This document shows positions 40,021 to 51,678 of a stretch of 64,000 nucleotides of DNA, in pieces. Both the position numbers and the translations under genes were made by a program. The DNA is from Dasyornis broadbenti (taxonomy: Eukaryota; Chordata; Aves; Passeriformes; Dasyornithidae). Under the pieces are notes generated by a model. It did not search any database, had not been told where the DNA came from, and worked only from the letters and a program-made list of their open reading frames with translations. The number at the start of each line of letters is the position of its first letter. Position 1 is the first letter of the stretch. The stretch lies in the NCBI GenBank assembly GCA_013397935.1, contig VZRN01006763.1, positions 302,711-366,710 of the forward strand, read 5' to 3'.

Positions 40021-43000
40021 CACTTTTTCAGACCCCTTAAATTTGAGTTTGTCTCATGCTTTCCCTTTAGGAAAAGAAATAGGTCAGACAAATTGCTTGT
40101 CTTTTTGCATATGCATGAAAATGAGCAAGGTAACTTCAAATTCCACAGTGCTGCTGGAAGGAAAAATCCAAAGAAACCATTTTTATATATAACCGTGATT
40201 GAAGACATATGAAAAGCTTATATTGGAAAGATAGTATGTACTCACAATTCTATTTAGGGCACATATCTTAAGCTTTTTGAAATCTTCTCTTAAAGTGAAA
40301 AGGATTTGAGTCCTGTATTTTTGTGTGGTAAAGATGGAAGAAAAAGGAAAAACTACTTACCTAGTAAATGCAACCTGAAATTCTGTTCTACTTGTAAAAC
40401 AAAATGAGCAGCACCTACAAGTTTTTACTTATTTTCCTCCCTGGACTTCTTTGGAAATCTATCATAAAATTCTTCTCTAAGATGCAAAGTCAGTATGGAA
40501 ATGGGGAAAGGAGAAGAACCTCACTGCCATTCCTCCATCAACAAAGGTATAAGGTCCCTTTCCAAGCTTCTAGCTTTTGCTCTTTTTTCATTCCTAAATG
40601 TGGCTTCATTCACTTGCTGTCAGGATGCATCTCTGCTGCCTGTTCAGCAGTGCTCTCAGATCACAGGCACCTACAATACTTTCTGCAAGTTGGGGAACGC
40701 CCTCAAGAGTGTTTCCACATCCTCCCTGGCTGCTCACTCATCTCTCTTACAAGAACCAAATTCGAGGCAACTTGATGAAAAGAAGGTGGATGGGAGGAGG
40801 TGTTGGATTCTTCAAGTGCAACAGATACTGTGTTCGAGAACGCTATCCTAATGTAATTGAGACTGAAGTTGGGTATGAAGCTTGTTGAAGGTAAAACAGA
40901 GGAAGATTTTCGTTTATCTTTCACCTTCAATACTTTGCTTGTATGTGAAAAATGTCCTGTTTTTCACTAAATGCCAAATCTGTAAATTGAACAACTGTCA
41001 TAGTCTAGGCTTTAAGAGTGGAGATTTGTTGAAAATATATATCTAATTAGAACCAGGTCTTTTAAAAGGAGAATATGGACTTTGAAGCCTGAACTTTAGA
41101 ATACATCTGGACTAAGTCTGGATTCTCCAGGTGAAAGAAATATAAAAATAGTGTGCAATTTTAATGGCCTTTATTTTAGCCAGGGCTCAGTCTGCTTTGG
41201 TTGATAGTCAGAGTCACATAAACCAAAAATTTTAGAAATTTCCAAGTCAGTGCACCCTATCTTATTTATAAAATTATCTGCCTGCAGTTGTTTGGTAATC
41301 TTATTTTGACCAGGGAGGGAGGGATAAGAGGGAAAAAAAAAAAAAAAAATTTGAACCTAACCCAGAGGTAGAAGCAAAGAGTTAATGGAACCAGAAAAGA
41401 AACCATGGGAAGTTTAAAAAAACTCCACCAAACCTTGAGGAAGGTGAGATAGTAAGCCAGATAGACAGAACGTATGACAAGAGGCAGGCAGGTAACTGTA
41501 AAGGGGAAAATAAACAGTGTATGTTTACAAGCCACCTCTGCATTGGTTTGCTGATAAGGTAAGAAATAGCACTTTGTATGCTGATCTATGGAAAAGAACT
41601 TCCTGCCGGACTTCAAGCTGAAGAAGTAAATGGAGTACCAATTTCCCTAAGAAAAAGGATACATGTTCTTAAAACAGAATTTGACAAAACTGGAAAGATT
41701 CATACAAGGTCTATAGAATAACTCAGCATCTGGAAAAGCCACTTTACAGAAGTGACAGGAGAACTAAAGTTCTTTTGTTTAGCTAAAGTAATGATTAGAA
41801 CAATGTTTGGGAAGAGAAGTTTTCTCTGGGAAGAACTTATAATAAAGGGCTATAGGTTGGAGCACCACAGCTGGTTATTTCATCTGAAGAATGAGTAATT
41901 CACAGTCTTAGCAGACTACCCAACAGTGAAATCAACTCTGTCTTTACATTAGGTCCCTAAGTGAAGATGCTCTTTGTGTATCATCATAAACAATATGTTT
42001 CAGCCTAAGTAATAAATACTAATGATTAACTGCCATTTTTTAACCTATCTTACACAGCAGAATTAAGACATGGAGAACAGGTTTATGTAAATTCAAATCA
42101 GAGAAAGGTGAACATGTTCTGTGATTCTGCCATGTGTGATCAGCTATAGTTTATATATGCTTGCCTGGTGCACTATAGAATAGTAACCTTGGACAACTGA
42201 TTTGCCTGCTGCAACTATCTTCACTGAATTAAGGTAATTTCCTAGATCCTGATCACAGCCCCCTCACTATGATTTTGCACCTCTGTTTTGGCAGTACCTC
42301 TATTCTTCCTCCTACTGCCTGTAACACAACTAAGAAGATAGAAGTCTATCTCAGAAAGAAAAGGTAAAAAAAGAGTTAAAAACCTAACCCTAGTTAAAGA
42401 CAAATAGGAAGCATCTGAAAAGATCACAAGAGACTGAGGAACAGTCTGTGGAGGAATTTTCCTCATACTTCCACTGCTCTCAACAGTTAGGTTGGATTTT
42501 GGCCATGGGATTAATTTAGTGTGACAGTTTGCCATCCACCCCAAATATTATCTTTCCAATTCTTCCAGTACATATTGCACTTTGAGAAAAGCCATTCCAC
42601 ACACATTGTTTGTCTGCTCTTCGATGGTGTGATTGATTTTATATGGAGCCTTTCACATATATCACCTGGACTATGTATCTGGCCAGCCATAAATGTTGTC
42701 AGACTTCCAGAAAAAAAAAATCAAACGCCTTAGTTAAAGGAAATCTTAAATACATTCTTTTCCAGACAGTATATTTAGAGTTATGACTTGCATCATATTC
42801 TTTTAAAAACAAGGCAATGATTTACGAAAAAGATTATCTGCAAATTCAGTTGCCAAGGTAGATGGCAACTGTACCGTTAATAACCTTCCCAATCGCTCCT
42901 TTAATGCATACATACAATATAATGATATAAACACCACGCGTTACAGCATGGGCTGCCTCCACATCATGAGCCTGCAATCAGATTTTAGTAAGATGGATGC

Positions 43001-46000
43001 AACATTATCCTCTCTCCAGTGGCTTTCAAAGTAAATTAAAGCGAAGTCTATAATTTTTGGCTCACCTCCAAGATCACTGTCTCCTGCACGATTCAAGAAT
43101 CAGTCAGAAGTGCCTCAGGGAAGGCGGAAAAGTTTAAAAGATCCAGCACAAGCCCTCTGCCCTTTCTTAGCTTTCAAAGAAATCACAAATTAGTTCTTAT
43201 AGGCACAGGAAATGTTCTTCATGTGTGGACCAATGTAAATATCTATTCTGCTCCTTAACTCTACAGCAAGTTTCAAATTTTGAAGCACTATTGGTTCAAA
43301 TCCCACACTATTACACTGCCCACAATACGGTTTTGATGCATCAAGATACTGACAAGTGCAAGATATCCTCTTTTTCCTTGTTTGTGCAGGAAATTAAATC
43401 CTGTTTTCTTGTAAAGTTGTTTCCTACCTGTGGTCTTAAAATAACACTCTGGAAAGTGGATTCTAATCCTAGTCCTTCCAATGACGTTAGCTTTTTTCTG
43501 CCTCTCTCCCCTTATTCCAGGCTCCCACCTCAGCAGGACTCTCGTCTCCCCTGAATTCTTGATAACAGGATCTATTTCAAGGAATATGAAATAATGTTTT
43601 GGGATTTTTTGGGGTTTGGTTTTTTTTTTTCATATACCAAAATGTACTAACTGCACTTTCGATCTTAAAATCTATGAAAAATTGCTTCGCAAATTAATGA
43701 TTTAAATTTCTTGTCAGTAAGTAGCATGCATGAAAAAAGAAAAATCTATGGTTTGAAGAATAAGGAACACAGATTCATAAATACCACAAAAGTTTACAAA
43801 TAATGAATAATGGGACCTGTTCATCATCTTCTCCTTAACTATTGGATTAATTTTGGATGCATTTCAGTGTATCCAAAAATGTTTAATTTGTATACAAGAT
43901 TGGTGGTATAAAACACATTAAATAAAATGGGATGTGAGGGAAACTTCCAGTTCTTTCCTGAGTAAAACACCTTTTATCAAAGTTATTAAAGAACACTAAT
44001 ATTTGTGCACAGAAGTTAAAAGTTAACACAGTTTAGAACAAAGATTCCATTTGATTTATCAAATTATCTTTTATCAACTCAATATAATGACATGTCAATC
44101 GGTTTATTTTGACCAACTCCTAAATTCTATCATAGCTTTCATTCACTAAAAAATGTTGTTATCTTAGCTTTGAATTCTGTCTTGGTATAAAAATTACTCC
44201 AGGAAATGTATTTTTTTTTTTTAATTGCATGGAATACCTGTTTTCCAACCAGGTCTGTAGCATGTCATTTCTAATGTCAAAGATAAAATATCTATGAGGG
44301 ATACAGAAAAGGAATCACTGCCACAGCCGTCTGATAGCACGTATTAGAAGGACCATTATTCATAAAACTGCTCTGATCCAGTAAGCACCGTGCAGTGAAA
44401 CTTTGTTTTCTGAAAGATTTCCAAATCTCATCAACTTTATAGATCCCTCCCTGGCTGAAGAGGTGCAGCCTGGGCATGGAGACAGTAACTTTGCCATTTC
44501 CAGGCCTCAGGCAGCAGAGAAATGGAAGATGAAGCTGGAGATTGCTGGACTGACATTGTTTCTTCTCAGTGAAGGCAAGTTTCATGACACTGAAACTTTC
44601 TTTGAGTTGCTCTAGAGCCTAAGTGGCAGAAAAAGTATCACTCCAGCACTTACTCCCTAAACAAAAGAGCAAAGTGACATTTTGACAACCCAAATTACCT
44701 GCTCTTAGCTAAGTCCACCTTACATCACTCTTTTAAAAACGACTTTTCTTTTCAAGCTTTAGAATAGCACACCTCCTTGCTCGTATTCCTTTTGCTGCCT
44801 CGTGGTATTGCCCTAAGAATCTTCATCCCCATGACACTCACAGAATGCAGAATATACCCCTCATTTTATAATTTTCTGTCAGTCAAGATCCTTCACAGCA
44901 AGTGTGTCTGGCCTGAGCACTCTAACAGCAGTGTTAAAATGTTGGCTGGGTAGTCACTCACTGCAGAACACAAACATTAACTCAACGTTACTTCAGTTTT
45001 CTGTCTCAGTATTCCCAGCTGAAAGATAGCATTTGCTCACTTTTCACAACTGGGATGCTAGGATAAATATTTGAAACTAGAGGGGATAAAAGCTACCTCT
45101 GTTTCAGATGTCAGCATTCAATAAAAATGAGCAAGCAACAGGATAGGATTGGAACTTGAATTCAGTATTTGTCCCCCACATTTTCTTTCAGATGAGAGAT
45201 ACTTTTTGGTTTTGTTACAAGATTAATGTGATTAAGAGAATATCAAATTGTGATTATTCTCATCTCAAAATTTGTTTGAAACAATTTAAAAGTAATTTCA
45301 GAAAATGCCAAACATTTAATTATTTTATCCAATGGCAAAAATTAAACTTTGCTGGAATAGAACACTCTCCAGTCTTTAGACAGGAAATTCTTCAATTTTC
45401 AAAAATGGATTTTTAGAAATAGATTTTGTCTGCAACTGTTTGTTTTTTTTTTTTTATGGACTAGAACAGACCTTCTCAGTATATTCTTTCAACATGGGTT
45501 TTTTTCTGCATATAAAGTATGAAAAAATATCACCTCAGCCTCAAATAAAATTAACTCAATTTTCAATCATATAACTTTGTGAAAAATAAATATTATTTCT
45601 GACCATGATACAATTGTCTCTAAAGGAGAAAAATCTAGAGTCTGAGGGAAAGACTTCATATAAGTACAGTTTGTTCCAGAAAGCTGGTTTAACATCAACT
45701 TGTTGCAGTTCTTTCATTCATTTCTTCATCCTTCAAGCTGATTTTAATTTAGCTTTTAATTTGGGAGCAAAGGATGTGGGCAAAAACAGTCTTGTAACCA
45801 GACACATTTGAACGAATATGAAAGGAACTGTGTGAAATAACCTTTATGTGCAGGGAAAAAAAGGTCTGTTTTTGTTATGCTTGCCGGATTACATCCCTAG
45901 AAAATGAATGTGAACCACCTCTTTATATGAACTTATGATAAATTTAAATGGAGGAAAGTGATGTTAAACAGAGAGGACTTTGAGGATGAGTTTCATTCAG

Positions 46001-49000
46001 TGTTTACCTGCGGAGCTGCCTGAAGAAAATGTCAACAAACTGGCTTATTTCTTAAGGCTGTGTTCAAAAGAAAATTACACCTTTTATATAACCAGAATAA
46101 ATTTATCCCTTGCCACCCCCAATATATTTGGTTTATTGTGTTTCAATTGTACCCCTGTACAGTTCTATTTTTCCAGCATACGTCACCTCTTCACCCCATT
46201 CAATGCAGCAAAATAAATGGTTTCCAATGGCAATGAAAATTGCCTTTCCAGTTATTAATTCATTTGACTCCAGGCAAATTTTAAGCACAGATTCTCAGGC
46301 ATTCATCTTATTTCTGACTAGGAAGGCCTGATACAAATGTCAGTCTTGTTAAAGGGAGGGTGTTGAGTTCAAACTGGCTTTCAGAATGAGGTTTTCAAAC
46401 CTCAATGGCAGGAGAAGAAAAAAATTGCACATATTTTTCTTTGATCTTTCAAAAAGTCCAGGCCATGCTTTCATATGGGAAATGAGGTAAACAGGCAGCT
46501 CTTTGTCTCTTTCGGTAGCCAGCCAGCCTCTCCCTGATTTCTCCAAGCATTTCTGATTAGCTGTGGTGTCAAGTGGTTAAGCAAGGAAAGGCTGAGGAAA
46601 ATGACCACCGTGCATGAGCTGCATGGCCCACCTGCATGCCAGCCATCACCACCCAAAATGCAAATACATGCACAAATTTTCCTCTCTACACCTTCCTGTG
46701 TGAATTCGTTTCCCTAGAGGTGGACAGCAATTACATGAGCTAAAAAGGATCTCAAACATTCTTGCAAGGCTGTGAGACCAAACTAGGAGCCTCCTCTCTG
46801 CTGTGCTACTTTTTTTTTTTTCAGAGAACATACAGAGTTCCCGGCTGCATTATTGACTGGTTGTCTACCTCTGAAGTCGGTTTTAGAAGTGAATGTTGGT
46901 TTAATTTTAAGGAAAGTTGATTTAAGCTCTGCTCCTATCACAGAAGTGGAAAAAAACATCTGTAACTTCAACAGAAAGAATTGGATCAGAAGAAACTCCA
47001 GCACTCCCTGCATGGCTGTTGTACTAATCCACAAATATGAAGGCAGTTGCTTCAGGCTTTGAGTGATAGGTCTTTAGTACAAGGAGCTTCACATCCCAGT
47101 TTCCCTTATTCCTGCTCACTCCTAGCTCCCTGCACTGCTAATTTGTCTGTTCATGGGGCCACAGAGTAGAATGTACCTCAGAACTGATACGGCTTTTTAA
47201 AAATGGTCCTCATGGTGGGTGGAAAGGTTTTATTTTAAAGCCGGATTGGTTCAGAGTGGAGCCCCACAAGTGATTCAATGCAAGGAAGAGTTGGAGAGTG
47301 GGGAATGATAATGATGATAATAATTCCTGACAGAGCCAAGCAAGGGAGAGTTACAACCCAAGACTATCTTAGACTTGCAAAGTTTCTGATTGAGCTATGT
47401 AAAATACACTAAAGTAAGTGAAGATGACCATTGTTTTATGAGAAATGTCATTCATCTTTTTCTCACATTTTCTATTGAAGGGGTTGCAGAAACTTCCTCT
47501 TTAAAATTACAAGAGCTACACTACAGCAGTCCTTGCTACCTTCCCATTTTTTGGAAAAAATTTTACTTTTAGTGATCACTTGTGCACCTGGAGTCATCAC
47601 CTAGCTTAAATTGTAATGCTAAATATCAGAGGAGCAAAACTTACAAGAATCTCTCAAATTTTTTGTGTGTATTTTTAATCTGGAATTCTTGAGTAAAGAT
47701 TTAACAACAGAACTTCAGATCAACCTCCCAAAACATTAATCCACTGCAGACATAGATAATTAGTAAACGCATAAGGAAAGATTCAAACAAGAAGATTTTT
47801 ATTATAAAACTATGGATGTATGCCAGGCTTTTATTACACTAGACTGAAAAGAAACCTATAAATTTATCTTCTAATGGGACTACCAAAGCAGTGAAAGTAA
47901 CAGGCTTTTGATGCCTCCTTTTTACTCCCCATCCAGCTTTGGGAGAGAGGACCCTCCCTCTCCTTGGAAATCCTTCACAGAAGCCAAAGATCATATTGAT
48001 CAGAATATGCTCATAAAGATCGGAAGAATCTGGTTAATTAATGAATTAATGAATGAAAATTATCTAAAGATAACGATTGTAGCTGGCCAGAACTACTGGA
48101 AGCATGAAAAGAAGGACTACATTCAATGGGTTGACAAGCTCTTACATTAATAAAAATTGCAAGGAGCAGGAGTCAACATTTTTTTTTTCTATTTTGAAAT
48201 AATACCTGTGAATGTAGGACATTGAGTTGAGAGGCATATTTAGAATGTTATAAGTCAGCAGATACTATAGTAAAATGAAAAATTATTATTAAATAAACAA
48301 ATAAATAATCAAATTTCTTGCTAGTTTATTAAATCCTTTAGCACTCATGTGTAGGGTTTTTCAATGGTAGTTTAAAAAAAAAAAATGCAAGACTATATGC
48401 CATAGTCTTTGGAAAGTGCCCAGGATATCAGACATTGTCACACTTCAAAGAAGTACTTTGATCAGTTAGTGTTTTTCTGTTCCGTCAAAAATACCATCTG
48501 TTCTATTGTAATAAAACATTTGTTTGATGTTATTTACCTGGAGAGCCTCTTCATCATCATTATCAGACTGCAATTAGATGATAGGATCATAAAAGTTCAC
48601 CCAAGTTTAATGTTCTTTCGCTGAAGTCCAAAATTATATTGCTGTAAATATGCCATGAATGAGGCCTCAGATTTTAACAATGTGCCACCTACAATATTCA
48701 CTTTAAGAATAGCAGAAGCAGGCACGTGTTGCACTACATATAAAATTCCTCGTTTCTCTTTCTTCACATTCAGCTCTTCTCTCATATACTTCTCTTGTCC
48801 TGCCCATAGCATGCATGTCCCATTCCAGCCCTTGTGTCCCCATTCCTTTCATTCCATTGCACAATACAAAGTTCCTCTGCCGTAAGATTAACGTGCCGTA
48901 TGTTACATCTGCTCCAAAGAGTGTCCACAGAAAGTGGTAAAAGTACATATTTTTCACTCTGTGAAGAGTCAGACCTTGATACAAGCATGACTGTTCCCAT

Positions 49001-50647
49001 GCTGAATATAAAAGGATCCCATCTCAATAAGGAGAGGTGTAAAAGTTCTTCATAACAAAAACTAGATGAGTCATCAAAAGTAGTCAGGATGTAAAATGTT
49101 ATGCTCTTGTTTGTGGCAGTATATTTGACCGTGATGTTTTTCATATATATTTGTGAGGAAAGTCTGCAGACCTAACAGTGCCAAAGGCATCAGGTTGGTA
49201 CAGAATACCTTCACTACATGATGCCATGTAGAGTGATTTATACACTGTTTTACACACTGAAGTTTTAAATTAAACTGCTAATGTATTCATGCATCTCCCT
49301 ACAAAGGAGGCTGCAGCTATTTACCAGCTCTGACTGTCGTGATGGAAACATGATTGCAACAATCTGCATGCAAGTTCTAACCTTTTTATTTTTTTTTTTA
49401 ATACTGCAGATTAAGCTCTCTGTATATCCATAGAAGGAAAGAGACCTCGGCATAATACCATTGGATCAGCATCTCCCCAAAAGGGGCTTCAAATAGTATA
49501 AAGTCTGCCAGAGAAGCATAGTCAGTGTGTGGGAAGGGCAATGTGCTCTCTATTGGTTGTAATAAAGCCGGCAGCATCTGCCGCTCTTCGGCAATGTCGC
49601 CACCACTACTCAATCTCTTAACACTTTTCATTCTCAGATTGTATTCTGAGCCTGCCATTCAGCAGCTGTCTGTTTGAACAGAGGCAACGTGCTGAGGCCC
49701 AAAAACTCATCACAGAACTTAATTCTGTAAAACTCCTTAAATGGCGGTGTCATTAGAGGAGGGCTGATGAAACTTGTTCTTAAGACACTATGAAATTCTA
49801 GTCACTTCTAGCAAGACAAACTCTCTCAACTCTATCTGTACAAGGAAAAATGAAATCAAGTAAACTTTTCCATAGCATTTCCCATTAATCATGTGCTCTT
49901 CTAAACATTGGGTGAAAGACTTAAACTCTGTGTCAAATAACTAAAAAGAGAAATGCAATTTAGCACACAGTTCTGATTTTCAGAACTAATGGAGCATAAA
50001 TATGTGAGGAAAATTCAAGGACGCTTCACTTGCTCTCTCTCAAAATGTCCAGAGGCAGAGCAAGAAGTGGGTGCGATACTCCACGGAGTCCTATAAAAAG
50101 GATGGAAGGAGTTCTGATCTCCAGGAGCTGGGACAACTTGAATTCAACTATTATCCAGAATTGCATGTTTTCTAGTACCCTTGCCTCTGTGGCTCATATA
50201 TTAAGCAGGAACACATTCTGACTCAGCTACAGTTTCAAATGATGATTTAGCTCTCATCTGCACTATGAAGACCAGATGCTTTCTCACTACCCATTGATTC
50301 CAAAATAATCAAAATTATGATTCTACATAAATACACTGATTAGTAGATAAAGAAAAATAAATAAATGTCAACTAAATTAAATTAAGGTCATTTAGGAGAC
50401 TTTAGAGCAAGCACTTTGAAGTGGCCCTAGAGCACATACCGTCCTGTGTTTCAAATTTGTTTTCAGGCATTGAAAACATGATGCTACTTCAGACCCACAG
50501 AGAATGTGAAGTTATTATTAAGTAAAGTAAAAGTCTGTACTGTTGACAGCTGACTGGCAAAAACCCAACAACATTAAACTATCATCAGTCATCGATTAGA
50601 CCACATCAAAGTAGTTCAGAGGCATTTTTATATGGTAAAAAACAAGC

Positions 50648-50653
50648 TCTTAC
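50648..50653 (-). other. GRM5: GRM5 exon splice donor
   Basis: The minus strand reads CAGAAG|GTAAGA, a strong U2-type donor, exactly where homology to mGlu5 stops (...VHTE then G). Beyond it the frame continues only into unrelated residues (KSLFFTI) before a stop. This fixes the exon end at 50654. Confidence 0.93.
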
Positions 50654-51332
50654 CTTCTGTGTGAACAGCAGAAACATAGGTCCAGTTATAGCGTTTGACA
50701 ATGTCCACCATCGCCTTTGCTTGCTGTTTATCAGATGGCACCACTCTCATAAAATACTTGAACAGAGTTTTGTCGCTTAGGTCCATGCTTGTGGCAGAAT
50801 AAGCAATCTGAGGTATATTGAAAAGCTGCAACAAGTTCTGGACCTGGATAGCAACAGAGCTAGAGCCAGGCCCAATGACACCAACAATGGGTTTCTTGGA
50901 GCGGAAAGACGATGATGATCCATCCACACATTTCACCATCCCTTCCTCCTCTTCCGATGAAATAAGAGAGTCCCTTATAAACTCAATGCTCTGCTCCAGA
51001 GCCACAGCAGAATGCCAACAGGAGTCCCTTATTTCACATCCTAACGTTATATTTGGCAACAGTGTGGGGTCCAAATTAATTCTGTCAAGGGTGTGTAGCA
51101 TTGCCTCCACTCTCTGAATACCATACTGCTCTCTTACCTCTCCACATTTCCTCTCGTGAACTTTATCAACAGTTGGCTGATGGTGGACAGAGAACAGAGC
51201 TCCAATGATAATATCACCAGGCATGTGTGCAACCACCCTTCTCTCATTTGCCTGTGCTGAAACCAAAAGCCCAAAGTTCCCACAGACATCTTCCTTCAAC
51301 AGCAGGATTGCAAGGAATAGCAAAAGGACCAT
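50654..51332 (-). CDS. GRM5: GRM5 first coding exon (metabotropic glutamate receptor 5, N-terminal part)
   Basis: The translation (226 codons plus one base) matches the start of mGlu5, a Gq-coupled class C receptor for glutamate in the postsynaptic membrane. A hydrophobic signal peptide covers residues 1 to about 18, followed by lobe 1 of the Venus-flytrap domain. Family landmarks are visible: Cys63, the Tyr70/Arg74 pair in EQYGIQR, GPGSSS at 155-160 and YSATS at 178-182 in the glutamate pocket, and N-glycosylation sequons NIT (94) and NWT (216). The acidic loop SSEEEEG and the serine-rich DGSSSSFR segment separate it from GRM1. The ATG at 51332 is the first in-frame ATG after an in-frame TAG (51429-51431) and has A at -3 and G at +4. 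The exon ends GAA-G before GTAAGA, so it is phase 1 within the family's HTEG|N junction. Compared with mammalian GRM5 as I recall it, six residues (19-24, NFGLLV) are extra just after the signal peptide. The rest of the gene lies outside the window. Confidence 0.97.
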
Positions 51333-51535
51333 TTTAGGAAATGGTTTAGGCTGGTAGAGACAACATGATGGAACAAAGCTGGAGAGCTGGTGAAAAGCAG
51401 TTGTCAAATCTTCTGGATAGAAGGAGCACTATACTGATGGTTAACCAGGAGTTGGCATGTGTTCTCTAAGGAGTCACCATCACCTCCGAGTGGACAGCTA
51501 CGCAGAGCTGCACATGTGGTCATAATCCTCATACC
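51333..51535 (-). other. GRM5: Putative GRM5 5' leader within the first coding exon
   Basis: This is the sequence between a candidate acceptor (AG at 51537-51536 on the minus strand) and the GRM5 ATG. The acceptor is preceded by a pyrimidine-rich tract (ctctttctcttcttt, ending ttgaag). A weaker alternative acceptor (ccttag) would start the exon near 51465. The segment has an in-frame stop at 51429-51431, so it cannot extend the receptor N-terminus. It carries six upstream ATGs. The exon start is inferred and depends on transcript evidence. Confidence 0.5.
51404..51532 (-). promoter_or_regulatory. Upstream ORF of 42 codons in the GRM5 leader, with further short uORFs
   Basis: The first ATG after the candidate acceptor (51532) opens a 42-codon frame that ends at TGA (51404-51406), 71 bases before the GRM5 ATG. 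A second in-frame ATG is at 51523. Four more ATGs open very short frames: 51515-51498, 51480-51466, 51458-51441 and 51366-51346. None is in frame with the receptor without an intervening stop. If this leader is in the mRNA, ribosomes must scan past or reinitiate after these frames, which commonly lowers and regulates translation. The peptide itself resembles nothing I recognise. Confidence 0.4.
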
Positions 51536-51550
51536 CTTCAAATTAATAAA

Positions 51551-51678
51551 GAAGAGAAAGAGCTTGAAAATTATTTATAAATTCAGTTTTATAATCTCTT
51601 CAAAAATAAAAAAATAAGAAAAACATCTTTAAAATTATTTATAAAGTCAGCTTTATAATCTCTTCTAAAATTGCACCT
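51551..51678. repeat. Imperfect tandem duplication, two copies with a 64-bp period
   Basis: The block aaaattatttataa.tcag.tttataatctctt.aaaa occurs at 51567-51605 and again at 51631-51670. Homology extends leftwards more weakly (aagagaaagagctt versus aagaaaaacatctt). The copies differ at several positions, so the duplication is not very recent. It sits directly upstream, in the sense of GRM5 transcription, of the putative splice acceptor at 51536-51537. Confidence 0.8.

Larger units (their letters stand above)
30911..50647. other. Inferred GRM5 intron, part next to the coding exon: no further gene seen
   Basis: No second GRM5 coding exon (which should start NYGESG...) was recognised in the minus-strand translations. 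Frames of 116-123 codons (40404-40775 plus, 41266-41616 minus, 48782-49144 minus) look random. An 86-codon minus-strand frame at 49398-49658, about 1 kb inside the intron, begins with ATG but resembles nothing I know. T-rich tracts occur at about 43620, 45443, 46810, 48180 and 49386. Confidence 0.6.

Noticed and set aside
41690..41880. Possible very old LINE remnant
   Set aside because: A loose resemblance to the CR1 3' region could not be aligned over any convincing block.
43293..43303. tRNA-like B-box (ggttcaaatcc)
   Set aside because: No A-box and no cloverleaf-forming sequence lies at the proper distance upstream; a lone 11-base match is expected by chance.
46810..46824. Acceptor-like poly(T)-CAG on the plus strand
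   Set aside because: No exon with coding signature or matching donor follows; such motifs are common in T-rich introns.
49398..49658. 86-codon minus-strand frame 1 kb inside the GRM5 intron as an alternative exon
   Set aside because: No homology to the mGlu receptor family and no convincing splice signals linking it to the coding exon.
51333..51407. A 25-residue N-terminal extension of GRM5 upstream of the ATG
   Set aside because: The frame is open but begins with TTG, not ATG. The first in-frame ATG is at 51332, has a good context and starts a normal signal peptide.
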